Translations under genes and position numbers: made by a program
The notes under the pieces: generated by a model
What the model was told of the DNA's origin: nothing
Databases searched by the model: none
Seen by the model: the letters and a program-made list of their open reading frames with translations, nothing else
In this document: piece after piece, positions 7,897 through 16,739 of the stretch
How the letters are laid out: each line of letters opens with the position of its first letter
How positions within the stretch are numbered: position 1 is the stretch's first letter
Origin: Acidobacteriota bacterium
GTDB lineage: Bacteria > Acidobacteriota > Blastocatellia > Pyrinomonadales > Pyrinomonadaceae
Assembly: GCA_016716435.1 (NCBI GenBank)
Contig: JADJWI010000003.1
Coordinates: 868,001 to 932,000 of the forward strand
Reading direction: 5' to 3'
Length of the DNA: 64,000 nucleotides

Positions 7897-9102
7897 ATGA
7901 CCATTGACGAACAGTTGGAGATCTTAAGAAAGGGCACCGTTGACCTGATCCGCGAAGAGGACCTGCGGGCGAAGCTGGAGCGTTCGGCAAAGACGGGCAA
8001 GCCGTTACGCGTAAAGCTTGGGCTTGACCCGACGGCGCCTGATATTCACGTCGGCCATACGGTCGTCATCCGCAAGCTGAAGGCCTTTCAGGACCTTGGA
8101 CATACGGTCATCTTTCTTATTGGCGATTTTACGGGAATGATCGGAGATCCTTCGGGCAAGAACGTGACCCGCCCGCCGCTAACGAGAGAAGAGGTCAACG
8201 CCAATGCTGAGACCTACAAGCAGCAGATGTTCAAGCTGCTCGATCCCGAAAAGACCGAGCTTCGCTTCAATGGCGAATGGATGGACAAGTTTACCGCAGC
8301 CGACTTCGTAAAGCTCTGTGCAAAAACAACGGTCAAACAAATCCTCGAACGCGACGATTTCAGCAAACGGATTCAGGAGGAAAAGCCGATCTCGCTCCAC
8401 GAATTGCTCTATCCGCTGACCCAAGGGTATGACTCGGTCGCGCTTGAATCGGACGTCGAACTTGGCGGGACCGATCAGAAGTTTAACCTGCTGATGGGCC
8501 GCAATCTTCAGCGAGAGTTTGGCCAGGAGCCGCAGGTCATCATCACCACGCCCTTGCTCGAAGGGCTCGACGGCGTCAATAAAATGTCGAAGTCGCTCAA
8601 CAACTACATCGGCATCGAGGAGCCGCCGAATGAGATGTTCGGCAAGGTGATGTCCATCTCAGACGAGCTGATGTGGCGTTATTACGAACTGCTGACCGAC
8701 CTAACGCAAAGCGACATTTCAAACTTGAGATCGGAGATCGATAGAGGCGAGAATCCGCGGAATGTTAAGGTGAAACTCGCAAAGCTCATAATTACCGATT
8801 TTCACTCCGCGGCCGATGCCGCCGCCGCCGAAGAGGAATTCAACCGCCTCTTTGTCAACAAAGAAGTGCCCGACGATATTGAGCGAAGGCAAATGCCTGC
8901 AGGCACTTACCGGATCGCGGACCTGCTTGCCGAAACCGGCCTTACCGCCTCAAAGGGCGAGGCCCGTCGTCTCGTCGAACAGGGCGGCGTAAAGATCGAC
9001 GGCGAGAAAGCATCGAACTCTACGGCCGAGATCAGCGTCTCTGATACAGAGGTTCTACTTCAGGTCGGCAAGCGGAAGTTTTTGAAGCTGATAGGTAACT
9101 AA
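7897..9102 (+). CDS. tyrS: Tyrosyl-tRNA synthetase
   Basis: A 401-residue class I aminoacyl-tRNA synthetase that charges tRNA-Tyr. The HIGH-type motif is HVGH in LDPTAPDIHVGH (about residue 50), and the KMSKS loop is intact (NKMSKSLNN, about residue 230). The C-terminus is an S4 RNA-binding domain (LAETGLTASKGEARRLVEQGGVKIDG). The length and the YPLTQGYDS and GGTDQKFN motifs place it with the TyrZ-like bacterial form. The ATG at 7897 is preferred over an in-frame TTG at 7888 because it follows a -10 box at the normal distance and gives the usual N-terminus. Confidence 0.95.
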   Translation: MTIDEQLEILRKGTVDLIREEDLRAKLERSAKTGKPLRVKLGLDPTAPDIHVGHTVVIRKLKAFQDLGHTVIFLIGDFTGMIGDPSGKNVTRPPLTREEVNANAETYKQQMFKLLDPEKTELRFNGEWMDKFTAADFVKLCAKTTVKQILERDDFSKRIQEEKPISLHELLYPLTQGYDSVALESDVELGGTDQKFNLLMGRNLQREFGQEPQVIITTPLLEGLDGVNKMSKSLNNYIGIEEPPNEMFGKVMSISDELMWRYYELLTDLTQSDISNLRSEIDRGENPRNVKVKLAKLIITDFHSAADAAAAEEEFNRLFVNKEVPDDIERRQMPAGTYRIADLLAETGLTASKGEARRLVEQGGVKIDGEKASNSTAEISVSDTEVLLQVGKRKFLKLIGN

Positions 9103-9114
9103 CCGGCCGCAGAC

Positions 9115-9120
9115 TATAAT
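9115..9120 (+). promoter_or_regulatory. -10 box of the metallophosphoesterase gene
   Basis: A consensus TATAAT lies 13 bases before the GTG start at 9134, leaving a very short leader. It sits in the 31-base gap after tyrS, so this gene probably has its own promoter. Confidence 0.45.
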
Positions 9121-9133
9121 CTCAATCGAGGGT

Positions 9134-10003
9134 GTGATCAAACCTGCACGAGCAAAACGAGAACGACTGACCGAGCGGATCAATGAGTTGATCGCCGCCG
9201 ACCAGCCCCTGCGCGAACTTGCCGGCAATCTCTCGCGGGTCGCGAAGTACGCGATCGATGAGGCGAACAGCCTTTCGCTCGAACATATTGTGGTTTCGCT
9301 GCCGCGGCTACCGAAAAAGCTCGACGGGTTTCGTATCATTCATCTCTCCGACATTCACCACAGCCCGTTCACCTCGCTCGAACACATCACGCGGACGGTT
9401 AAGGTTGCGAACAGGCTCAAACCCGATATGTTCGTGCTTACCGGCGACTACGTTTCGCACGATCGGACGTACATCGGCCCCGTCGCCGAGGTGCTCGGTT
9501 CGCTAAAGGCAGAGCACGGAACGCACGCCTGTCTAGGCAATCATGACCATTGGACGGACGCACCGCTCGTTGTTTCCTCCTTCAAAAAGGCGGGCATCAA
9601 CATGCTTGTCAACGAAGGCCTTCGCTTCGGAGCACGCGGGGCGGCGTTCTGGCTTGCCGGAGTTGATGACCACATGGTCGGCGAAACGGATCTTCCGGCC
9701 GCGATGAAGGGAGCCTTTCCCGACGAGTTCAAGCTTTTGCTGGCTCACAACCCGCTCATCTTTCGTCAGGCTGTCCGCCGCGGCATCGACCTAACTCTGA
9801 GCGGCCACACCCACGGCGGCCAGGTCCGCGTCCGCACTCGCACACCAAAGGATCGCCTCATACCGCGGCGGCGGCTCTCGGCCGGGCTCCATCGGCGAAA
9901 GGATTCGCACATTTATATAACCCGCGGCATCGGCACGGTCGTGCTTCCGGTCCGCTATCAGTGTCCGCCTGAGATATCGCTGCTTGAGCTGAAGGCCGAA
10001 TGA
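9134..10003 (+). CDS. Calcineurin-like metallophosphoesterase
   Basis: A 289-residue phosphoesterase with all metal-binding motifs in order: DIH at residues 73-75, GD at 104-105, GNHDH at 135-139, a LLAHNP strand, and GHTHGGQ near residue 220. This is the YkuE/YaeI type, whose members act on phosphodiesters or lipid head groups. The first 50 residues are a charged helical extension without an obvious signal peptide or TM segment. The start is GTG. Its stop overlaps the start of the next gene by four bases (ATGA), a sign of translational coupling with a phospholipid-synthesis enzyme. Confidence 0.85.
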   Translation: MIKPARAKRERLTERINELIAADQPLRELAGNLSRVAKYAIDEANSLSLEHIVVSLPRLPKKLDGFRIIHLSDIHHSPFTSLEHITRTVKVANRLKPDMFVLTGDYVSHDRTYIGPVAEVLGSLKAEHGTHACLGNHDHWTDAPLVVSSFKKAGINMLVNEGLRFGARGAAFWLAGVDDHMVGETDLPAAMKGAFPDEFKLLLAHNPLIFRQAVRRGIDLTLSGHTHGGQVRVRTRTPKDRLIPRRRLSAGLHRRKDSHIYITRGIGTVVLPVRYQCPPEISLLELKAE

Positions 10004-10611
10004 TCTTGACCATCCCCAACCTTCTCACCTTTCTCCGCATGGCCCTGATCCCGGTCTTTGCCAGCCTTTTATTTTACGGAAACAGCCATTGGGCTTTGCT
10101 CGTCTTTCTCATCGCCGGCGTCTCGGATGGCGTTGACGGCTTCGTCGCTCGCCGGTTCAAGCAGGAATCAGAACTTGGGACGATCATCGACCCGATCGCC
10201 GATAAGCTCCTGATGACCGTAGCGTTCATCGTTCTCTCGCTGCCGGGCGTGCTTGAGCCCGTCCGGTTTCTACCGGTGCCATTTTGGGTAACGGCCGCCG
10301 TCATTGGCCGCGACGTGCTCATCATCACGGTCGCTGGCGCGATCAATATAATCACCGGATTCAAGGGCTTTCGCCCCTCGTGGCTCGGAAAGCTCTCGAC
10401 CTTTGTCCAGGTCGTGGCAGTAACGCTCGTGCTTATCGCGGCCGTTACGGGCTACAGTTTCTATCTCCCGACCGTTTATTTCTTCGTTGTCCTTTTGGCC
10501 GTCGCGTCCGGCTTTCACTACATCTTTCAGGTCGCCCGGCTAATGAATGAAGACACCTCACTGCGCGAACGGTCTGAGGATCCGGATTTAAGACCACCTT
10601 CGGAATCATGA
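10000..10611 (+). CDS. CDP-alcohol phosphatidyltransferase family protein
   Basis: A 203-residue integral membrane enzyme with about five transmembrane helices. The family signature D-G-x2-A-R-x8-G-x3-D-x3-D is complete, starting at SDGVDGFVARR and ending at DPIADK (about residues 42-68). Members join CDP-diacylglycerol to an alcohol; the closest match in layout is phosphatidylglycerophosphate synthase (PgsA), but the alcohol cannot be decided from sequence. The gene overlaps the metallophosphoesterase by four bases, so the pair may act on the same lipid pool. The C-terminal tail is charged and cytoplasmic. Confidence 0.85.
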   Translation: MILTIPNLLTFLRMALIPVFASLLFYGNSHWALLVFLIAGVSDGVDGFVARRFKQESELGTIIDPIADKLLMTVAFIVLSLPGVLEPVRFLPVPFWVTAAVIGRDVLIITVAGAINIITGFKGFRPSWLGKLSTFVQVVAVTLVLIAAVTGYSFYLPTVYFFVVLLAVASGFHYIFQVARLMNEDTSLRERSEDPDLRPPSES

Positions 10612-10767
10612 ACTGAATGTTTCAAGCGAAAATGCGGCTTGTTTCGATCGTGTCTCCAAAGGCCGCCTGACCCTTTTGCCAAAAAAATGCTTACCAATTC
10701 GCCGATTTAGGTCCATACTGTCCATATGCCCGCGAATTTCGAATGATCACACGGGAGGATCGTATTT

Positions 10768-11826
10768 ATGAACATGAACAAGATATCGCTGGCAGTTTTG
10801 GCCGGTGCGCTTTTTATCACCGGCTGCAACCAGGACCAGCCTCAGCAGAACGTCGTTGTTGAAACCAACGCGAACACAAACGCAAACACGCTGGCGATGG
10901 CGGAACCGACGCCTGACCTTAGCGACTACTGGGCTCGCGACAACTTTGACCTCCGACGAGCAGGTGCCTTGCTTGAGCGGTCGAACAGCCCGCAGGAATT
11001 CGAGCGTTACCTGAATGAACCTGACGGCATCAACAACCTTGACCTGAATGGCGATGGTTATGCCGATTACATAAGTGTGCAAGAGTTTGGCGGCGACAAC
11101 GACCTCGAACGCGGCATCTCCCTTTTCGCACGCTACGGCCCGGACCTCGTCCAGGACATTGCCACTGTCTTCTTCTATCGCGATGAGCCGCGGTACACGG
11201 GAGCTCGCGTGATGTTTCGCGGCGACGAGGGGATGTACGGCGATAATTATAATTATGAGACGAATTGGCTCGACCGCTCGCTCGGCTTGGTAAATTCGCT
11301 GTTTGGTGACCGCGATTACTATAGTTCACCGTATTATTACGACAACTATCCGGATTACTACGATCCGTATTACGTGGTCGAAACGCCGTATTACCGCACC
11401 CGCATAACAGAACGCTATCCGGACCCCGTTTTCGCTTATACAACTCAACCGGCCTTCTACGACAAGATAAAGATCAAGTCGCCGAACAATGGCCGGCACC
11501 TCGGGCAGATCAAGGCCCGCTTTGCCAAACCGACAAAGGAACAGGCCGAGTGGTACAAAGCAAATCCGGGCCGCCCGCCATTCAGGAAACCCGGCAACAA
11601 AGGCGGTGTTTACGGCAAAGGGCCGGACGGCGTCCGTGACGAAAAGACGTCTCAGGACGAGAATCCCGGCCGCGGCGATGACCGCCGCGAAGAGCGTCCG
11701 GGCGACAAGGGCCAGGGCCGTGACGACAAACCCGGGAAGCCCAATGATCCGGGAAAGAGCGGCGGTAAGCCTGACAACCCAAACAAGGCCGGCAAGTCCG
11801 ACAAGCCTGGAAAGGGCAAACCGTAG
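10768..11826 (+). CDS. Lipoprotein with EF-hand-like loop and basic repetitive tail
   Basis: A 352-residue lipoprotein. The lipobox FITGC (Cys at about residue 18) follows a short hydrophobic signal. Next come an Asn/Thr linker, a domain with a calcium-loop-like segment (NNLDLNGDGYADYISV, about residue 90), a Tyr/Asp-rich stretch (about residues 185-215, many YY pairs), and a C-terminal 90 residues made of short Gly/Pro/Lys/Asp words (PGK, KPDN, DKPGK). The last part is disordered and net basic, suited to binding an anionic polymer or cell wall; that is inference. GGGAGGAT upstream supports the start. Family not recognised. Confidence 0.7.
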   Translation: MNMNKISLAVLAGALFITGCNQDQPQQNVVVETNANTNANTLAMAEPTPDLSDYWARDNFDLRRAGALLERSNSPQEFERYLNEPDGINNLDLNGDGYADYISVQEFGGDNDLERGISLFARYGPDLVQDIATVFFYRDEPRYTGARVMFRGDEGMYGDNYNYETNWLDRSLGLVNSLFGDRDYYSSPYYYDNYPDYYDPYYVVETPYYRTRITERYPDPVFAYTTQPAFYDKIKIKSPNNGRHLGQIKARFAKPTKEQAEWYKANPGRPPFRKPGNKGGVYGKGPDGVRDEKTSQDENPGRGDDRREERPGDKGQGRDDKPGKPNDPGKSGGKPDNPNKAGKSDKPGKGKP

Positions 11827-11905
11827 ATCGTGAATCGTAAATCGCTGATCGTGCGGGCTGTGGATCTCTTGATTTCGCAGTCCGCATTTCTCATTCCGCA
11901 TTCCT
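11827..11905 (+). repeat. Short-word repeat patch
   Basis: Just after the lipoprotein stop, words such as ATCGTGAATCGTAAATCG and CATTTCTCATTCCGCATTC repeat with small changes. The second word is the reverse complement of words found at about 17300-17335, so this is a fragment of the mosaic repeat described at 16740-17540. Confidence 0.45.
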
Positions 11906-12053
11906 CCGGGCGGGAAGCACAGAGAACCTAGATCTGTGTAAGTGTCTCAGCGCACAGACGTGTTGCAGGTTTCGGCACTATTATTTAGTTATGGGTTAAG
12001 GTGCCGTGATTTGCGGCTATCAGTTGCCCGGGTCTTCGGAGGAGACCCCTGAA

Positions 12054-12290
12054 ATGAGTAAAAATAATAAAGCGTTTCTTATCATCGGGCTTGTCGTAGT
12101 TGCCGGTCTTTTCTTATTCTTCGCCAGCGGATTGTTTGGCAATGGCATGATGGACGGTTGGCGGTCTGGCGGCGGCATGATGGGCGGTCGCGGTAGCTTT
12201 GGCTCCGGCTTTATGTGGTTGCCGACTCTGCTCTTTCTCGGCCTCGGTATCGCCCTCGGGTGGCTGATCTGGGGAAGAAACCGGGCGTAG
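12054..12290 (+). CDS. Small two-helix membrane protein, Gly/Met-rich loop
   Basis: A 78-residue protein with two hydrophobic segments (about residues 7-26 and 52-72) joined by a Gly/Met-rich loop (GNGMMDGWRSGGGMMGGRG). It ends in WGRNRA. The ATG at 12054 is chosen over an in-frame ATG at 12006 because GGAGGAG lies ten or so bases upstream. Met-rich loops can bind copper, but there is no conserved motif or metal gene next to it, so this is only a suggestion. No family recognised. Confidence 0.65.
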   Translation: MSKNNKAFLIIGLVVVAGLFLFFASGLFGNGMMDGWRSGGGMMGGRGSFGSGFMWLPTLLFLGLGIALGWLIWGRNRA

Positions 12291-12416
12291 GCTTCGCGGG
12301 AAAGACAATTATCTTGATCATGCGGGCAAGGCTTCAGCCGCACATTTTGGTGTAGTTTGGAATTCCGGCCGATATCCGCCGGCCTTGTGACCGGAGATCA
12401 TGACCGAGCAAAGAAC

Positions 12417-12445
12417 AAAAAGGGCCGCCTCGTCTGAAGCGGCCC
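12417..12445 (-). terminator. Rho-independent terminator of the 3D-domain gene
   Basis: Read on the minus strand, GGGCCGC, a ten-base loop and GCGGCCC are followed by TTTTT. It lies 26 bases past the stop of the minus-strand gene at 12471. Confidence 0.8.
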
Positions 12446-12470
12446 TTGGTCATGTTTTGTGCAGTGTGGG

Positions 12471-13043
12471 CTATTGAGCCAGGCTAAGGCTGATCGTCCG
12501 GCGGCCGAAGCGGCGTGCGTCCGCACAGCTTGCCATCCAGATGTCGATCTTGTTTCCTTTGATCGCTCCGCCGGTATCGGCAACCAGGTATTCGCCCGAT
12601 TGGCCGCCGCCGTCGATATAGACCTTTGTTCCAAGCCTAAGCACACGCGGGTCAGCTGCGATGATGCCGCGGCGAACCATCGCACCGCTTGCCGTGCGGC
12701 CGCGGAGGCAATAAGCGGTCGCCACAAAGCGGCCTTTGCTCGCACCGCGGGCACGCGAAGCAGCCGTTTTCTTTACAAGCGGGTTGCCTTCTTGCTGGGG
12801 TTCTTCGGCCTTTGCGGGTTCTTCTTTCTTCTGTTCGGCAGGCTTTGCGGGTTCTTGTTTTGCTGCTGCCGGTGTCTCTGCGGGAACTGCTTCTGGAGTT
12901 GTGGTGAGCTCTGTTTCCTGTTCGTTAAAGTTAAAGTTTGCGTTTTCGTCGGTCGTCGTTTGTGCATAGACAAACGCGACCAACAGACTAAAGAGCGCCA
13001 AGAGCACGCCCGTTTTCATTATATTTTTCATAAATCCGACCAT
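12471..13043 (-). CDS. 3D-domain secreted protein (DPBB fold)
   Basis: A 190-residue exported protein. An N-terminal signal or anchor (about residues 8-27) leads into a Glu/Pro/Ala-rich spacer, then a C-terminal 3D domain (about residues 100-190). The three aspartates that name the domain are visible in ADPRVLRLGTKVYI, VADTGG and KIDIWM. The 3D domain is the double-psi beta-barrel part of MltA-type lytic transglycosylases and Rpf/YuiC-like proteins, so a role in peptidoglycan cleavage or remodelling is likely. Two starts are possible, at 13043 and 13028. Confidence 0.8.
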   Translation of the reverse strand: MVGFMKNIMKTGVLLALFSLLVAFVYAQTTTDENANFNFNEQETELTTTPEAVPAETPAAAKQEPAKPAEQKKEEPAKAEEPQQEGNPLVKKTAASRARGASKGRFVATAYCLRGRTASGAMVRRGIIAADPRVLRLGTKVYIDGGGQSGEYLVADTGGAIKGNKIDIWMASCADARRFGRRTISLSLAQ

Positions 13044-13137
13044 TAAAAATTCAAGTAGCTATAAAAAGTCAAAAATAGCGGATGTCACCGTGGGGAACAG
13101 CCACTATTCGTTAATAAACATGACCTAATTAAATGTG

Positions 13138-13157
13138 CCGAAACATTGGTTTCGGCA
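13138..13157. other. Perfect 8-bp hairpin in the 340-base divergent gap
   Basis: GCCGAAAC, ATTG, GTTTCGGC forms a perfect stem in the gap 13044-13383 between the divergent 3D-domain and PilZ genes. There is no T tract beside it. Apart from this hairpin and A-rich runs I see nothing in the gap; no known riboswitch core was recognised. Confidence 0.35.
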
Positions 13158-13383
13158 TGCTCCTTGGCATTGGCTTTGGAACAACTTAAAACCCTATCAT
13201 CTAAAAAAGGGCTTGTCTAGCTCAAAAAAGGGGTCAAAATCGCCGGGCGGCGTTAGCTACGCAGTAAATAATTGTGCAAAAAAGAACCGTTCTGTTAGAA
13301 TATCGGGGCACTCGCGGAAGGCGATTTCTCCGAGTTCACCCTACTCAAACGTTTCTACAACACAAAAGTTGAGGCCCAACGAA

Positions 13384-13749
13384 ATGCAGGACAGACGCCA
13401 CGGCTCGCGATACGCCATATCTTTTCCTATCCAGATCCGCTGGAAGGACGAAGCCGGCAATGAGGTTACCGAGGACGGATTGACCGAGAATGTCGGCCCG
13501 GCCGGAACGCTCGTTTATCTGCCGCGAAAGCTCCCGACCGTCGGATCAAAGGTGAACCTGACCGTCACCGAAAACCTTGACGACCCCGTCACCGTAACGG
13601 CCGAGGTCATCCGGCTCGAACGCAACGCGGCCCACCCGCAGGCTGCGCTCAACCTTGTAGAAGGAATGCGGAGCTGGAAGAAAAAGGTATGGGAACTCGC
13701 AGGCGAAACCATCGCCGGCCAGGAGCCTGAAGATACTGACGATTGGTAG
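13384..13749 (+). CDS. PilZ domain protein
   Basis: A 121-residue single-domain protein. The N-terminal DRRHGSRY is the RxxxR arm that grips cyclic di-GMP. The second motif D/N-x-S-x-x-G is only partly kept (LTENVGPAGTLVYL, with Asn-Val-Gly-Pro-Ala-Gly in place of the usual Ser-Gly turn), so nucleotide binding may be weak or lost. PilZ proteins act as c-di-GMP effectors in motility and surface growth. The ATG at 13384 is preferred over upstream in-frame starts because the extra 83 residues look non-coding. Confidence 0.75.
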   Translation: MQDRRHGSRYAISFPIQIRWKDEAGNEVTEDGLTENVGPAGTLVYLPRKLPTVGSKVNLTVTENLDDPVTVTAEVIRLERNAAHPQAALNLVEGMRSWKKKVWELAGETIAGQEPEDTDDW

Positions 13750-13755
13750 ATAAGT

Positions 13756-13877
13756 GTGAGCGGTGAGCAATGAGCAGTAAGCAGTAAGAAAGCTAAAAGC
13801 TAACGGCTTATAGCTTATAGCTTGATCGAGAAAATGATCTTCACAACGCTGCTCACTGCTGACAGCTCACCGCTCAC
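13756..13877. repeat. Inverted repeat made of short words
   Basis: GTGAGCGGTGAGC at 13756-13768 is exactly inverted at 13865-13877, and the pairing continues inward through GAGCAGTAAGCAG-like words, giving a stem of about 30 bp. The loop contains AAGCTAACGGCTTATAGC words that recur near 31340 and 36195. It fills the gap between the PilZ gene and the next gene. Confidence 0.6.
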
Positions 13878-13886
13878 TTTTAAAGT

Positions 13887-15113
13887 ATGAAAATTCTCGT
13901 TCTCGGAGCCGGCCGCATGGGACATGGTGCGGCCTTTGATCTTATTCACAACTCGCCGGGCGTTGAGGGCGTCACCGTCGCCGATGCCGACCTGAAAAAG
14001 GCCGAAGCGGTCGCTGAGGCGGTCGGCACCTCGCGGATCGACGCTCATCACGTCGACGCCGCAAACCACTCGGACATCGCCCGCCTGATGCAAGGCCACG
14101 ACTCGGCCATCTCGTGCGTCAATTATTGGTACAACGAGTCGCTCTCGCGGGCGGCCATCGAGACCGGTACCAACTTTTGCGACCTCGGCGGCAATAACTA
14201 CGTCGTCGATGCGCAGCTTGCGATGGATGAGCAGGCGAAAGCCGCCGGCATCAATATCATTCCCGACTGCGGACTTGCGCCCGGAATGGTCTCGATCCTT
14301 GCAATGCACGGTGCCGCCCGATTCGAGCGGCTCGACGAGATACACATCCGCGTTGGCGGTCTGCCGCAGCGGCCCGAACCGCCGCTCGATTACCAGCTCG
14401 TCTTTTCGGTCGAAGGCCTGATCAATGAATACATCGAGGTCGCCCGCGTTATCCGCGTCGGCGAGATAACCGAAGTGCCGTCGATGACCGAGCTCGAAGC
14501 GCTAGAGTTCGAAGGCTTTCCGCCGCTCGAGGCATTTCAGACCTCCGGCGGCACCTCGACGCTGCCCGATACATTTCTCGGGAAGATCAGGGAACTCGAC
14601 TACAAGACCATCCGCTACGCCGGCCACTGCGAGAAATTCCGGACAATGATCGACCTCGGCCTCTGCTCAAGCGAGCCATTGTCAGAACCGCCTGCGTCAG
14701 CGGGCGGCCAGTTCGCCGCCATCGATGCGTCTCAAATCATTCCCCGCAAGGTCTTCGGCGAATTGCTCCAGAAACACCTGCCCGCCGATGGCCCCGACTA
14801 CGTCCTCGTCCGCCTCGAATTCGTCGGCCTCACAAAGGCAGAAACCCGACCGGTAGGGAGGGTGTCGGATAGCGATGGAGCTGCGACGCGTCTCCGCTAC
14901 GACATCGTAGACAAACAAGACCCTGAAACCGGCCTCTCAGCAATGATGCGAACCACCGCCTTCCCCGCATCCATCATCGCCCAAATGATGGCCCGCGGCG
15001 ACGTACTCTCCCGCGGAGCAACCCCGCAAGAAAAAGCCATCGACCCGGACAAGTTCGTCGCGGAAATGCGTCAGCGGAACATAAAGATTAAGGAAATGGA
15101 AGTATCCGCATAA
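13887..15113 (+). CDS. Saccharopine dehydrogenase-like NADP-binding protein
   Basis: A 408-residue cytoplasmic oxidoreductase. The N-terminus has a Rossmann fold with GAGRMGHG (residues 7-14), followed by a saccharopine-dehydrogenase-type middle (FCDLGGNNYVVDAQLAMDE, then DCGLAPGMVSILA) and a C-terminal catalytic domain. This is the Lys9-like saccharopine reductase family, which forms or cleaves an imine bond between lysine or another amine and a keto acid. No other lysine-degradation gene is beside it, so the substrate stays open. A short stretch near residue 330 (RPVGRVSDSDGAATRLR) looks inserted relative to the family. Confidence 0.8.
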   Translation: MKILVLGAGRMGHGAAFDLIHNSPGVEGVTVADADLKKAEAVAEAVGTSRIDAHHVDAANHSDIARLMQGHDSAISCVNYWYNESLSRAAIETGTNFCDLGGNNYVVDAQLAMDEQAKAAGINIIPDCGLAPGMVSILAMHGAARFERLDEIHIRVGGLPQRPEPPLDYQLVFSVEGLINEYIEVARVIRVGEITEVPSMTELEALEFEGFPPLEAFQTSGGTSTLPDTFLGKIRELDYKTIRYAGHCEKFRTMIDLGLCSSEPLSEPPASAGGQFAAIDASQIIPRKVFGELLQKHLPADGPDYVLVRLEFVGLTKAETRPVGRVSDSDGAATRLRYDIVDKQDPETGLSAMMRTTAFPASIIAQMMARGDVLSRGATPQEKAIDPDKFVAEMRQRNIKIKEMEVSA

Positions 15114-15213
15114 TACGGAGCCTCTTTCACCGTCGCATTTAGATGCTTGGTCCAAGAACTGATTCCGGCCCGGAAGCAGGCTAATATCTACTTTTATGGA
15201 ACGCTTGCGATTT

Positions 15214-15357
15214 TTATTCTGGACATCGTTCTCCAACCTTTGCAGTCAGGGTTAAAATGCCGTCGTCCACAAGCAATCGCTGTACTCCTACGAACGACAA
15301 ATGCTCTTCGGTAATTTTAATCCCCCCGTCTCGGTCGAACCCCGCACAATTATTCAT
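15214..15357 (-). CDS. Small hypothetical protein coupled to upstream gene
   Basis: A 47-codon reading frame (starts MNNCAGFDRDGGIKITEEHL) whose ATG lies only two bases after the TGA of the larger minus-strand gene at 15360-15833. The tight spacing and the protein-like composition suggest a real coupled small gene, or the separated tail of the preceding protein. It has no membrane segment and no known motif. The remaining bases back to 15114 hold nothing recognisable. Confidence 0.35.
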   Translation of the reverse strand: MNNCAGFDRDGGIKITEEHLSFVGVQRLLVDDGILTLTAKVGERCPE

Positions 15358-15359
15358 AG

Positions 15360-15833
15360 TCAAAATCTGCATTTGTCGATTGCCTCGCGTATTTGACTAC
15401 CGAATTCGGTTCTTCCAAGAACATCAGAAGAATAGTGTTTCGGAATATCGACGGCCTCTCCGGACGTGAGCATGAAATAGACATAATCACTCCCATCGTG
15501 ATCAATAATCTCCACGATTTGCGAGTAAAGGATACATCGGTCAGAGCGCCACCATCGTTTTAAGCAGAATTTATCTCGGTGAAACTCAATTCGATTAAAC
15601 GTGACGGTGAGTAACGATCCCAGTTGAAAGATAGCGAATAGGATCACCAGTGGGCTAAAGAATGGTTCCATCAAAGCTTGTAGGATGGACTCTGCTGATC
15701 CATTGCTGTCGCGGAATGCTGGAAAAAGAAGGACAGACCAAATCACGCAGCTGAGGATGACGAACACCCATCGTGCAATTCTATTAATTCGGAAGGTGAC
15801 AACTACCGAAGATTCGCGATTTGATTTGCTCAT
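15360..15833 (-). CDS. Two-helix membrane protein of unknown function
   Basis: A 157-residue protein with two transmembrane segments (about residues 22-41 and 59-80) and a soluble C-terminal domain of about 80 residues. The pattern after the helices (NRIEFHRDKFCLKRWW, then a strand ending in IVEIIDHDG) resembles bacterial PH-like domains that follow membrane hairpins, but this is a weak comparison. The start at 15833 gives a compact N-terminus; an in-frame ATG at 15866 is the alternative. A small frame begins 2 bases after its stop. Confidence 0.55.
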   Translation of the reverse strand: MSKSNRESSVVVTFRINRIARWVFVILSCVIWSVLLFPAFRDSNGSAESILQALMEPFFSPLVILFAIFQLGSLLTVTFNRIEFHRDKFCLKRWWRSDRCILYSQIVEIIDHDGSDYVYFMLTSGEAVDIPKHYSSDVLGRTEFGSQIREAIDKCRF

Positions 15834-15959
15834 CGATTTTCTCGAGAAAGTTATTACCCAAACCATTATCGACGGTCAAAGGATTTGTTGCCGATTAAGA
15901 CGCTCGTAACCGTACGGCCACTGATAACAAGCACATTCTGACAACTAAATTACCCCATC

Positions 15960-16140
15960 CTAAGACGCATGGCCGTTATCTGGATGGTTTTTCGCGGGGG
16001 CGGTAGTAAGGGCTCCAATGCAGTAGCCCGAGCGTCAGCAAGGGCTTAACATCCATCGCGGATTTCGGAATCTCTGTGTTTGAGGCCGCACGCAAGTAAG
16101 GGCGATTCACCCAACAAGACCTTTCGCTTCTGCCTCCCGG
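15960..16140. repeat. Intergenic repeat words, no gene
   Basis: The gap 15867-16143 contains no convincing gene. It carries a CCCGAGCGTCAGCAAGGGCT word (near 16027) that recurs as CCCGCGCGTCAGCAAGGGCT near 17347, so it belongs to an interspersed repeat family. Confidence 0.4.
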
Positions 16141-16143
16141 CTT

Positions 16144-16693
16144 CTAAATCCCACCTTCTGCCCTCAACCTGCCCAGTTCTTCCACAAACGGCGGCGGCAG
16201 ATCAACATCGCCATTTTTCCAATCTCGAACGCCATCCTTGCTGATGTGCACAACGCCTATGCTTCCCGTTCCTAGGTCGATGAAAATGACGTATCGATTA
16301 TTGGCACAGTTTTGAGCTTCGCAGCCGGTCATCATCAGGAAGTCGCCAAATTTTCTAATGGGCGTTTCCTTGTTCCAGTACTTCCTCATAGCTGCGTAAT
16401 CTTTCCCCATAAACCGTCTGAGTTCCCCGTCGAACATCTTATTCTGCCAGAGCTTGCTCTCGGTCACCGTCTTTCCGACGATCTCCGTTGCCGACTTTCC
16501 GGATGGCGATAGCTCGCGTGCAAGAACCGAGTTCTGCGCCAACATGTAGGCATTCTCAGATTGTGAGTACGGCGTCCTGTTCTCCACATTTACATTTGTC
16601 TTCGAAGCCCGCCGAATTCGAACCCGAACTCCCCGCTGGACCACACGCGAGGCTAAACGACACGCCAACAAATAGCAGAACTAGTTTCTTCAC
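16144..16693 (-). pseudogene. Frameshifted lipoprotein gene
   Basis: A GTG at 16693 opens a typical lipoprotein signal (KKLVLLFVGVSFSLACG, lipobox SLAC) with GCGAGG upstream. That frame stops at 16556. From about 16600 the next frame is coding-like and runs to 16144 (it contains AYMLAQNSVLAREL and ends ELGRLRAEGG). Read together they give a lipoprotein of about 180 residues with one base gained or lost near 16590-16620. The C-terminal domain has NRYVIFIDLGTGSIGVVHIS and no known family. If the 175-residue frame were used alone it would lack any export signal. Confidence 0.5.
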
Positions 16694-16739
16694 AGCAATA
16701 CCTCGCAAGATCAACACAAACAATAGGGATAATTGTAGC

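Noticed and set aside
13044..13383. Possible c-di-GMP riboswitch before the PilZ gene
   Set aside because: I looked for the GEMM core and did not find it; only a simple 8-bp hairpin and A-rich runs are present.
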